Assembly (NCBI GenBank): GCA_023014335.1
Contig: JAECYW010000002.1
Location: 1 to 64,000 of the forward strand
Direction of reading: 5' to 3'
Length of the DNA stretch: 64,000 nt
Source of the DNA: Galerina marginata
Taxonomy: Eukaryota > Basidiomycota > Agaricomycetes > Agaricales > Galerinaceae
Numbering within the stretch: position 1 is the stretch's first letter; each line of letters opens with the position of its first letter. Positions 35,430 to 44,338 of this stretch are shown piece by piece. The position numbers were made by a program, and so were the translations under genes. A model generated the notes under the pieces. That model was not told where the DNA came from. It searched no databases and worked only from the letters and a program-made list of their open reading frames with translations.

Positions 35430-35810
35430 TCAGTTTGTGTTTGTTTCCAGAGAACGCAAAAACTTAGCGTCGACCTTACTGTCGCTCTGGGCTTCGGGAG
35501 AGCGTAAGAACACTGCATCGCCCTTACTTTCACTCTGAGCTTCGGGAGAGCGTAAGAATACTGCATCGCCCTTACTCTCGCCCTGGGCTTCGGGAGAGCG
35601 TAAGAATATTGCATCGGCCTTACTGTCGCTCTGGGCTTCCGGAGAGCGTAAGAACACTGCATCGGCCTTACTGTCGCCTTGGTTGGCTACTAGGGTCAAA
35701 AATGAGCATATACGAATGAATTGGTTATGTAGACACCTAATACCTGGAGTGGGACTAGCTGAAACCGAAAATAAGAGTGCGCTAATGATGAAGAAAAGGA
35801 TTTTCGACAT
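35430..35810 (-). CDS. Secreted repeat-peptide precursor 1 (FLRSPEAQ repeats)
   Basis: Exons 35810-35744 and 35689-35430 encode 108 residues. The ATG at 35810 (MSKILFF...) opens a signal peptide of about 19 residues ending SVSAS. A phase-1 intron (GTATTA...CCCTAG) follows directly. The mature part is five tandem repeats of about 16 residues with consensus [SG][DE]SK[AGV]DA[VIK]FLRSPEAQ; the last is degenerate (FLRSLETNTN). No dibasic KR/RR site separates the units, unlike the other three precursors, so processing, if any, must differ. A TATA box lies just upstream. I do not recognise the peptide. The family link to the other precursors rests on the FLR core, the gene structure and the location. 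Confidence 0.8.
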   Translation of the reverse strand: MSKILFFIISALLFSVSASPTPGIRCLHNQFIRICSFLTLVANQGDSKADAVFLRSPEAQSDSKADAIFLRSPEAQGESKGDAVFLRSPEAQSESKGDAVFLRSPEAQSDSKVDAKFLRSLETNTN

Positions 35811-35845
35811 GCTTGCGATTGTGACGTCCAAGGAAATTCTCTGTG

Positions 35846-35854
35846 CTTTATATA
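35846..35854 (-). promoter_or_regulatory. TATA box of peptide precursor 1
   Basis: TATATAAAG on the minus strand lies 36-44 bp upstream of the ATG at 35810. Confidence 0.6.
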
Positions 35855-36423
35855 CTTCTGCGACCTACTAACTATTATTATCATTAATTCTCCATTTGCT
35901 CCCTATGTGTCACTATTGACACAGAGCGCGATTTCGGATTAATTGAACCTCCAAAGACTGCGTTTCGAACCTGCGAACCATGCCATCCGAGTCGCAGCCC
36001 AGAACAATTATGACGGACTACCGCAAGGCCGACCCGCTTTTTACCCCGTCAGGAAGAACTCTATATGTCTGTTACGTTACCTTCACCTCTTTCTCGCTTC
36101 GCTAATCTTGTCTAATCTTGTCTAAAGTTATATCCCCAACTGAGAATTACACCTTCAGATTCTGTCAATTAAGTACCCGATTCGAAATTCTAAGGGCGAT
36201 GTGCGGCGAACTATCGACCGTTGCTTATGTCTTATGTTAAGTCAGTATCAAGATCTAGTTACCATCTCTTCAGAGCCTTAGATTAGCAAGTGATTGAAGA
36301 ATCCAAACACAACATTAACCTAATTCAAGATGTCCATACGGTTCGAGTCATTGAAAGGCTTCGTTTTGATCATACTACAATCTCCGCAAAAAAGATGGTC
36401 CCATATGATACAGTATTGCCGAA

Positions 36424-36677
36424 TCACTTTCCTGTAGGTATTTTACGTTCGATATTCGTAAGTCTTGCTATTCAGTTTAAAGGCACTTACGCAGGAAGAT
36501 GCCACCCTTGGGTTCATCTTTGACTTCTCGTTTAGTATAGATTATGGCTAGTGACGATGTCAGTTCAAGATTTTGTTGTACAATACGAAACAAAATACCA
36601 TTCGGGGCGGGGACCGGGCCTGCGGAAACAGCAGTAAAGCAGAGGGCAAGAATTAAGAATGCGTAAGCTTTCGACAT
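36424..36677 (-). CDS. Secreted peptide precursor 3 (single KR-EVKDEPKGGIFLRK unit)
   Basis: Three exons (36677-36599, 36547-36491, 36431-36424) encode a 47-residue precursor. A signal peptide (MSKAYAFLILALCFTAVSA) is followed by GPVPAPN, where a phase-1 intron lies. A Kex2-type KR at residues 32-33 then releases a predicted 14-residue C-terminal peptide ending FLRK. The last intron splits the Arg codon and the final exon is only 8 nt, so automatic annotation would probably miss it; unspliced reading ends FLRKCL. It aligns with precursor 4 (PIPAP...KR) and shares the FLR core with precursors 1 and 2. Confidence 0.75.
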
Positions 36678-36715
36678 TTTGTTGACTTCAGTTCAATTCC
36701 TGGCCAATTTATACA

Positions 36716-36723
36716 CTTGCAGC
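36716..36723 (-). promoter_or_regulatory. TATA box of peptide precursor 3
   Basis: TATAAATT on the minus strand lies 39-46 bp upstream of the ATG at 36677. Confidence 0.6.
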
Positions 36724-38780
36724 GAACGGATTCTGGCCATCGGTGTGAGAGCAGAAACGAAAGTTTCGCACTGTACGCCATGAGTTGGGCGGGTTTCCCG
36801 GGCTCACAAATATTCCGAAGCATATTACAGGTGTGCAAGTGTTTGATGGGTGATTGCCAAACAGATAATTAAATCATTTCAATCGGATTTCGAGGGCCCA
36901 GTACAGCGGGCAATTTTTCCTCATCTTCAATTGTCACTAGAATCTAGGATTCACGCTGGAGAAAAAATCAGCCCAACTAGTCGTGACAGACCAATCATTT
37001 GAACCGAACAACAGGTTGATATAACGACTTGTCTGACTCGTTCGCCCTGCGATTTTGAGATGAAATCCCAGCTGGGCAAGCAAGACGGTGGCGAAGTTCT
37101 ATTTTTGTAACATGGTTCAGGTTCTATTTATAGCAGGGAACTTAGGATTCTTGCCAAGCCAGTTAAATAAAAAACTTTTGCAAACAATCTATGGGGGAGC
37201 CACAGGTTCTACTAAATGTTAACAGGGGAATTTAATCCTCTGGGTGCTTGTTTCATCATTTAATGAATTATTTAGCGATAAGACCTTTCTTGGCCGCAGC
37301 AGCCTGAGTTACGCTACATATTCCAAACATAGTCATCCCTCCAGTAGGCCTCGTTGCGGGAATCCATTGCCCAGCATGTGGGCGTGGATTTCGGTGGAGC
37401 AAGTAAGTAGTATGTGTATCATCAAATTTGATCGGAGTCTGGGAAATATGCACAACAAGGCCTTGAAAGTTCCTTATGCATCAAAAGACGCGCCGGTAAG
37501 CGCTGACAAATTTAGGTTGTCTGAGTCCGAGGCATTTCCCGGAGGTCTAAAATAATTATTGATACCAAGAAGAAGCAAGGAGAAGGGCGAAAATTCGAAC
37601 CAAACCCCATCGCCATGTCAGTACTAATAAACTCCTCCCCCTCTATGTAATCTTCGATCGGTTTTCACCTGTGTGATAGTGAGAGACGACACAAGAAAGA
37701 CTTTCGATGGCAGTTATAGCCGTCTACCAAACCTGTTATGGATAATAGACAAAGGACGGGAACTCACAGTTATTTATTTTATGACAGATGAGACCACCCA
37801 ACGTATAAATACACATCAAGATCCCTGAGCTGCATGCCGCTCCACCTGGAGAAATACAAAGACGGATGACCGTCAAGCTTTCATTTTTGTTGCGCGTTAG
37901 AGTGAGGAAGGCTGTCAGGCGCCGCACGTCACTATTACCAACGATAGTGAAGTTCAAGTTTGGCTTGCCTCCTTCAGGGTCTAAGTATCGTCAGACCTTT
38001 GAATTCTTGTCAAATTTGTAGCTAGAAACTTCATGACGGAAAAATGAGCTGACAGGGTAATTCTTCCAGTCTATCTGTTGGCCTGGAATGAACCCGAAAT
38101 TTTTTAATATCCGACTCCAGCCTGCAACCTGCAGCCTGCCAGGTCAATACACATGGGTAGCTTGGCCGGTTCCGAGCAAAAGACCAGAGTAAATAAAAGT
38201 CTACGATACTCGGAACACTTGCTTCTATCCGCATGACCGGCCAGTTCTTCTCGGTTGGAACCTATTGGAACTTTCCACTGTGGCCAAATTTCGGTAAATG
38301 CAGTGCTAGCGCCCAACCCTGTTAAACAACGAGGATCATCTATTTCCAATTACAGCGATATATGGGCCACACAGGCCGGAAACGGCTAGTCAGGTGAGGG
38401 AAAATATTGGTCAGCTTTGTTTCCAGCGCCGCTGCCAGCGCCCAGGATGCTTCTCATCCACACGCAGCACCCCATGTCCTGACGCATCCCATGAGACAAT
38501 CTCGTTGTTTCCATGGTGGGAGCACTCGCTTGTTTTGGCTTGCAAGTCGAATAGCTTCTGGGAAGGTTTGAAGGATATTTAGTCTTCGACACTTGCAACA
38601 TTGACAGGAAAGAAAGAGAAGTATGCTTTGATTTTCTGACTTTACAATCCAGCGCTACCTATCTAATCTTGAAGTTTCTATACCCATTTTCACCATCACA
38701 ACCACTCTTTGGTGGCATGCCATGAGGAGTCTAGTACCATCGCGAACTACTGGAACTGCTACTAGGACCGTCATTATACT
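36724..38780. other. No supported gene between precursors
   Basis: About 2 kb hold only isolated frames. The best is a minus-strand frame at 37736-37957 (beginning MNFTIVGNSDVRRLT), which may be an exon of an unrecognised gene. No further FLR-type precursor was found on either strand by eye. Confidence 0.4.
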
Positions 38781-39130
38781 CTAAGGGCGGAGGAATGCAG
38801 TGTCCTCGCGTTCCGAGTATTTGATGCCGTCCCTCGTGGTCTCCTCGTCTCTTCGGTGAGGCTTCAAGAATAGATTGTCCTCTCGTTCCAGGTACTGGAG
38901 CTCGTCGCGTCCCTCGAGCTCTGTCCTTCTGCGGGGCCTTAGGAATTTAGCATCCTCGCGTTCAAACTGAAGGTTGTCCCTTCCGGACACTGCGGCCCCT
39001 GTTAATGTTGGTAAGAGTTACCCTCGTTGCTGAAATCAATGCAATTACCTGGAAGATTTAGGGGAGATGCCACAACAAACGGGGCCGCGAAGATCGCTAT
39101 GATGGACGCTATGAGGAAAAGCCTGGCCAT
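38781..39130 (-). CDS. Secreted repeat-peptide precursor 2 (EREDxxFLRP repeats with RRR/RR sites)
   Basis: Exons 39130-39049 and 38998-38781 encode 99 residues. The signal peptide (MARLFLIASIIAIFAAPFVVA) is followed by SPLNLP and a phase-1 intron (GTAATT...TAACAG). Three repeats follow, each with a polar lead (RD[NE]LQ[FY] or RDGIKY), then EREDxx[FL]-like acidic-basic sequence and FL[RK]P: EREDAKFLRP, EREDNLFLKP, EREDTAFLRP. RRR (50-52) and RR (76-77) directly follow the first two cores and fit Kex2-type cleavage; the third core is the C-terminus. No homologue is recalled. Confidence 0.8.
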
Positions 39131-39172
39131 TTCTTTGAATAACTGGGTTTTGCTTCTTATGTTCAGCACGTT

Positions 39173-39179
39173 CTTTATA
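39173..39179 (-). promoter_or_regulatory. TATA box of peptide precursor 2
   Basis: TATAAAG on the minus strand lies 43-49 bp upstream of the ATG at 39130. Confidence 0.6.
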
Positions 39180-39643
39180 CGTTGGAGCCTGAGAGCCGAC
39201 CAACAATATGTAGGTGTCTCGTTGGGTACTTCCCAAGGATAAACGGTATCGGCAAGTGTCATTCCAGCTTCTTCGTTGTCCATCATTCATAGTCTCACCT
39301 ACTGCTGCCTTTGCAGGAATATTTAAGGATTGCTTATAGAAAAGGCTTTCCGATGTCGGAGGCCGTGCACGCCATGGCCTCATTTCCACATGCTATCGGA
39401 ATGCATGTGCTCGGATTGTGTTTCTCTCACAGGTTTATATCCTCAACAATACATATCCTACTGAATCTTGAAGCTTGAAAGTTGAAACCCGATGTCCATG
39501 TCGGCGCTGATTGCGACGTTCGACACATTTGGCTCCCATTACATCTCAGAGGAACACAAGATCGAAAACCGGGTCGCAAAGTTGTTCGAGTGGACGATGT
39601 TGAGTATGGGCGATTCCTACATTATACATCTGAAGGTACCCCT

Positions 39644-39910
39644 ACTGTACTATTTCGATCAATTCGTCCAGGGGTGTGACCAGTGACCAACTGGACGAAA
39701 TTTTTGCACCGGCCAGGCGTTAGTGAGCCTGTGACGGACCCCGAATTTCGGCCACTGCGCGGGGCGCGAGCACCCCGCGCGCCGCTCCGGAGCGACTTTT
39801 TGGATTTCCAAGCCGGCCAGAATGCCTGTGACGCGCGACCAGCGACCGATTTCGGCCAAAACCACAGGCTTGTGACACGTGACGGCCGAATTGATCGAAA
39901 TAGTACAGTA
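39644..39910. mobile_element. Short nonautonomous TA-flanked element (MITE)
   Basis: A 27-bp inverted terminal match (26/27) lies at 39644-39670 (TACTGTACTATTTCGATCAA then TTCGTCC) and 39884-39910. Taking TA as the duplicated target, the ends are CTGTACTATTTCG...CGAAATAGTACAG, which suits a Tc1/mariner-type transposase. The interior (about 215 bp) is GC-rich and partly self-complementary (GCGCGGGGCGCG...CCCCGCGCGC) and has no coding capacity. It is inserted between precursors 2 and 4. Confidence 0.75.
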
Positions 39911-40371
39911 TTTCTATAGCGATTTTATTCGAAGATAATGGTAAGTAACGGCACAGAAAGCGAGAAAATGGTACGTGATCGACGCCGTCCGGAACCTAAT
40001 CGCACTCCTCGTTGCTTATAATCATCGACGAAAACCGGGAATTATTTGACACAGATTTCGTTTGCTTTTTATCGTGGGTACGGACAGCACTCGCTTAACT
40101 CCATTGAGGCCCTAAAAATTAGAGAATCCCTAAGCAAATGGGTCCAAGAATCTTTTAAAGTTGTTTATAGATATTTACTCTTTCAATTCACCTAACGAAC
40201 ATGCACTGATTTCCCAGCCGTTGTCCTATAGTCGCCTATCGATATCCGCTCCACCGTGAAACTTTAACCTCGGACCAGCATAGTGACCTGCCAAAGTAAT
40301 GGTCAGTTTTTTTCACCTATTCACCCACGACGATCTTGGTGTACCTCAAACTCTCAAGCAAAGTTCCTCTT

Positions 40372-40571
40372 TCATGGGGCATCGTCTGACAGTTTAAGCC
40401 AAGTCGCATCCTGCCTCTTGATCTCGATTTCTGTTTCAATTCGGTGAGAATCTAAAATTCAAAACCGGGAATAATAACAATACCTTCGACAGGAGCAGGG
40501 ATGGGAGTGGCCGATGCCAAGGTGGTCAACACAGACAGTGCAAAAATAGCTGCAGTGAATAATTTGATCAT
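40372..40571 (-). CDS. Secreted peptide precursor 4 (KR-QDATWLKLSDDAP)
   Basis: Exon 1 (40571-40484) encodes a signal peptide MIKLFTAAIFALSVLTTLAS and the stretch ATPIPAPVE, ending in a phase-1 donor (GTATTG). The preferred second exon is 40430-40372 (acceptor TTGAAACAG, 53-nt intron), giving 48 residues. An alternative acceptor at 40452 would leave a 32-nt intron and add seven residues. KR at residues 34-35 precedes the C-terminal peptide QDATWLKLSDDAP. DATWLKLS parallels DAVFLRSP of precursor 1, with Trp for Phe and Lys for Arg. The layout closely matches precursor 3. Confidence 0.7.
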
Positions 40572-40621
40572 CGTTGCGCGGGTTGCGAGTTAGGTCGTCC
40601 CCTCAATGGAAATTGGGCAGT

Positions 40622-40628
40622 CTTTATA
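40622..40628 (-). promoter_or_regulatory. TATA box of peptide precursor 4
   Basis: TATAAAG on the minus strand lies 51-57 bp upstream of the ATG at 40571. Confidence 0.6.
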
Positions 40629-41464
40629 GCTCTCCTGAAGCCACTTTGGTAATGCAAACTTGACATGATATCAGTTTAATTCGTTATATTGGTGTCTGGG
40701 CCGCAATTTGGTACCGCCCGCACATGTTGAGGGTGGTGATATTGTCTAGTCTGACACCATTCATTACTCCTCGTAAGATACCGACTTTGATTTATTTGCT
40801 TGTCCAAAGTGCTTAGTTGTCGAGTTGAAACCTGCCGTTTTGTGGGTCCGAGTACTGTTCCTCCACGACAGGCTTAGATCAAGTCCGCACCAAAGACAGT
40901 GCCGCCTATCTGCTTCCAGTGCTTATACTAAAGGTACATTATTTGAGTAATCGAGTAGTGCTATGTTCCTTGGAATCAGCCCTCAAAAATCCGCAACTCT
41001 CCTGTAAAGTTCCTTCCTCGTAAAATGTTGAAAGATATGCGGATCGAGCTGTCTATTTTTGAAGACGTGCCATCAGACTCGTTTTCTCAGTCCTTATCCT
41101 AGTGTCAGCCTTCATTTCGCCTTTCTTGCCTACCAGGTGGAGTGGCGATTTCGGCATTAATCCTGCCAGACAACCTCAAGCTCAATCAGTTGGCCTGACA
41201 CCGAGTTAAACTTAGCGAATAAACTTTTGCTCTACAGATCCCAGAATCAGCCAAAGGAGTGAGAGCAAAACAAATCCTCGACAAGCGGGACGAGGTGGGA
41301 GTACTCAAACCAACAGAACGTTTAAATGGTCACCGAAGCCCAAATGCCTTGTTGATTCCAGACCAAAGAAAAGGTTCCAAGTACATGCGTATCCTAGCGT
41401 AGAGTATTTACTAATAAGTATTACATGTCCAATAAACAAAGAAGACGCCGCTTCGACAAAATAG
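40629..41464. other. No supported gene
   Basis: This is intergenic sequence between precursor 4 and the 3' end of membrane protein B. No recognisable frame with splice sites was found. Confidence 0.45.
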
Positions 41465-42687
41465 TTACGACGAGAGGCTTTTGGTGCTGCCGTTCCATTT
41501 TTCTGTGGTGGTCTCGCCCAAGGTGGTGCCACCTTGGCTGTATCCGTGACTTTGTAGTTCGATACCTGAAGCATGAGCGTTGGGCCTGACCCTGAATTCG
41601 ACGTTGCTTTGGGCTTGGGTGATGATTTCCCTTCCCCATGCCTTGCCTGTGACAACTCGCAGGACGATCAGTTGAGGAGCCAAACACTATGAGCACGATC
41701 GTCAGATATAGACATAAGACAACGGCGAAAATGCAACGTACAGCGAGCTTAGCCCAGACTTGTCCGAACGCGATGGCGGTTCCGTTTTGGAGGGCGTATG
41801 GGATCAAGAACATGATTCCAACTAGTGTATAGGGAGCAGCGGACTCGATCAACATCGACGCGATGCTGGTGTACATTCTGGCACTGTCACGTCCGAGGGC
41901 TCTTGACACAGCGTTTCCGAGTTTGAGAAGACGGAATACGATGAAGAGGGTGACCAAAAAGTTGAAGGCGATGGTGATGGTGTAGTAAGGCGTTCCGAAG
42001 TTGATCGTCTTGCCGTGGAAGAAATCGCCGCCAGGTTTGCCAGCCAGAATTAGCTCGATGATAGCCAAGGCTATGGGAACGACGTTAGAGTCTTCGACCT
42101 CAAAATAGCTGGGTTTAGACTCACAGAAGGCAGCTAAGTATGCTAGCGCGGGGAAAGCAATCACAAGATAGCTTGATCCGTAAATCACGAAGAGGCGGTA
42201 AAGCTACAGAAATTAGAACCAGTTAGAACTAGCTGAGGAGTGCCCCAAATGATCGTGTCGCACCAAAAGAGCGTCGCCCATGAAGATCATGGCCACAACG
42301 GAAGTAGAACCCAAAGTTTGATACCAGACAGAGCTTTGGGTGACTATGAACCCGGGCACGCCACCAGGTCCATCGCGGAATGTGATCCACATTTGCTCAC
42401 CCCATACTGCGTTGACCGAAATATCGATAGTCAAGAGGAGGAGCAGGACGGTGCTATAGATCGCAAAGAATCTCCTGCCTTTGGCAGAGTTGTGATTGCC
42501 TTTGCGGAACAGACCCTGCAATGTCATAAAATACATGACCAGTTCGACCCCTAGAACACGGCATCAGCGATCACAACCCTTAACAGAAATAGCTATAGGT
42601 AGACCACACACCATAGAGGATACCGCTCATATAATTACCGATGTAATATGAGTGCTCGAACAAAGTCAGTCCTGTTGACACTGGCAT
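41465..42687 (-). CDS. Multi-pass membrane protein (7TM-like), paralogue B
   Basis: Exons are 42687-42612, 42550-42264, 42203-42125, 42070-41742 and 41686-41465 (330 residues). The start is MPVSTGLTLFEHSYYIGNY. Conserved phrases shared with paralogue A include WITFRDGPGGVPGF, VWYQTLGSTSVV, YYTITIAFNFL and GIMFLIPYALQNGT. Six to seven hydrophobic spans precede a polar Gly/Ser/Thr-rich tail. The three central exons have exactly the same lengths as in paralogue A, so the two are ancient duplicates. Its promoter faces that of the UstYa-like gene. Receptor function is a possibility only. Confidence 0.82.
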
Positions 42688-43277
42688 GGCGGGCAGATAG
42701 ATGTTAGGAGGGAAGCGGCGGCGCACAGCTTTCTGTGGTTCTTTACCTCTCCGTAGCGAGCGAGCTTTAAGTATCCTTAGGCCCATAGCCGTCGCGTGGA
42801 ATTTACGAGGTAGAGTAAGGCAACTGTCGCACATGGTCGCATGTCCGTTTTGGCAAGTTTGACTGATACGAGATTCATCTGCGCTGCGTGAGAGGAAAAA
42901 ACCGAGCAATTCTAGGCACGCCAGAAGTCTGAGCGGACATCACTTTTCAATGGTAAAAATAATCAGTAACACCCGTGTCCAGGAATACTTGGGACCATGA
43001 GAGCTACGGCTAAACAGACTGAAAAGCAGCAATAGATAGACCGTCGAACAAAACATACCGAAGAATAGACCCCAAAGCGGCAATTTTGGAGCTTCTGTGC
43101 GAAATCCGCGGGTCGATCTGTCAATTGTTGCGAGCCAGAAATATATAACGATACAAAACTTACAGCCACTGTAAACCCGAACAGCCACTGGCAAAGTCTT
43201 AGTCGTCTTCTCTTGACCCAAGAAGTCAAGATTGCGAAATTTCAGCGAGCACCAGACCCAATACTTTCCCATTGGCA
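42688..43277. promoter_or_regulatory. Divergent intergenic region between membrane protein B and the UstYa-like gene
   Basis: The 590 bp between two start codons on opposite strands must contain both promoters. A minus-strand frame (42940-43308) with a hydrophobic part is present but has no joinable exons and probably is not a gene. Confidence 0.45.
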
Positions 43278-43959
43278 ATGCTTTCTCTCTCGAAGCGTCG
43301 CACTCCACTTTCTTTGACAGGCGTAAGCCTAGTACTAGTCGCTCTGAGTTTTGTGGTCAAGCTGATCGGGACGTTGTGGGTCAAGCAACAGATATCGTCT
43401 CTGACAAGGGAATACAGTGAGTGGAATAAGCGACTGCTCTGTGCTGATCGCAGAGTTCTCAACCGACGTGAATTTTCCTTTCTCAGGTTATGTCGGGAAT
43501 GACTACCCCGAAGTCTGGCCCATCGAGCGGGAGACGGTTTTAATGACTTTCGATAATCCCAAGCACTTCCGCCTCGAAGGAGAGGACGGTATCGCGGAAT
43601 GGGCAGCATTGGCGCCCCAGAACGGCGTCGTACACTTGGGCCCCTACCGCCGCCCATTCACAGTCGCGATGATCCACCAACTCAAATGCTTAGATATCAT
43701 TCGCGAAGAAATGGTCCGGGATCATGGAATTGGCTACGCCGGTCCCTCGGTGCTAGCGAGGCATTGCCTGAACTACGTCCGCCAAATGGTGATGTGTCAT
43801 GGCGATTTGGAGCTCGAATCTTTCCAGTTCGCCTCACATAAAAATCCAATTGACTGGCATGGTGTGTACGAGTGCAAGGACTGGGAAGCGGTCTATAACG
43901 GGGTGAAGCAGAATCAGGCAGAGCATGCCGAGTGGCTGAAGCAGCGAGATAGTGTATGA
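43278..43959 (+). CDS. UstYa-like DUF3328 protein (putative peptide-modifying oxidase)
   Basis: Two exons, 43278-43416 and 43487-43959 (GTGAGT...TCTCAG), encode 203 residues. An N-terminal membrane span is at about residues 13-33. The DUF3328 domain follows: YVGNDYPEVWP (48-58), GVVHLGPYRRPF (93-104), HQLKC (110-114), RHCLNYVRQMVMCHGD (138-153) and a C-terminal DWHGVYECKDW. In ascomycete dikaritin clusters (ustiloxin, asperipin), UstYa/UstYb proteins oxidise and cyclise Kex2-released peptides, and the HxxHC motifs are thought to be active-site elements. Here the first motif is HQLKC (Lys for the second His) and the second lacks its first His, which I recall as common in basidiomycete members. 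The four secreted repeat-peptide precursors lie 2.7-8 kb away. Some DUF3328 proteins act outside peptide pathways, so the substrate is inferred. Confidence 0.85.
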
Positions 43960-44338
43960 GTGACCGATAATTTTGAAAACTTTGCTGTGTTGAGGAAATG
44001 GTTGTATGTAATTTGATTCCTACGAAAATTTGCGGCCTGTCGTGAGAGGTGCGTTATCTGGAGGCATTTGTGGGTGCACTACAGGTAGCTTGTTGCAAGT
44101 AGTCATTGAAAGCCGGGGCCGTTGTTACGTTGATATTTGACAGGCGTACGAGGATTTTCAACGATAAGTCCGGAAGCATGCACGAGTATACGACGTAGGT
44201 AAGACAGTTGCGCTGATTGTAGAATAAATTTTCCGACTATGGCATGGAGAGGACTGAAAACCTGAAAGCAAAAGGAGTTAGTTCGAGATATAACGAAAAA
44301 ATAAGCAACATATCCCCGGTACCTTATGATGCCATGGG

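Noticed and set aside
35390..35662. Second repetitive frame (CSYALPKPRA-type repeats) overlapping peptide precursor 1
   Set aside because: It is the same DNA repeat read in another phase on the same strand. It lacks a signal peptide, and the precursor frame has the signal peptide, intron and TATA box.
29198..42687. The two membrane proteins as STE3-type pheromone receptors
   Set aside because: They lack recognisable STE3 motifs, and none of the nearby peptides ends in a CaaX box. The homeodomain genes of a mating locus are also absent.
42940..43308. Minus-strand hydrophobic frame upstream of the UstYa-like gene
   Set aside because: It overlaps the UstYa first exon antisense. No splice partner was found, so it is more likely promoter or UTR sequence.
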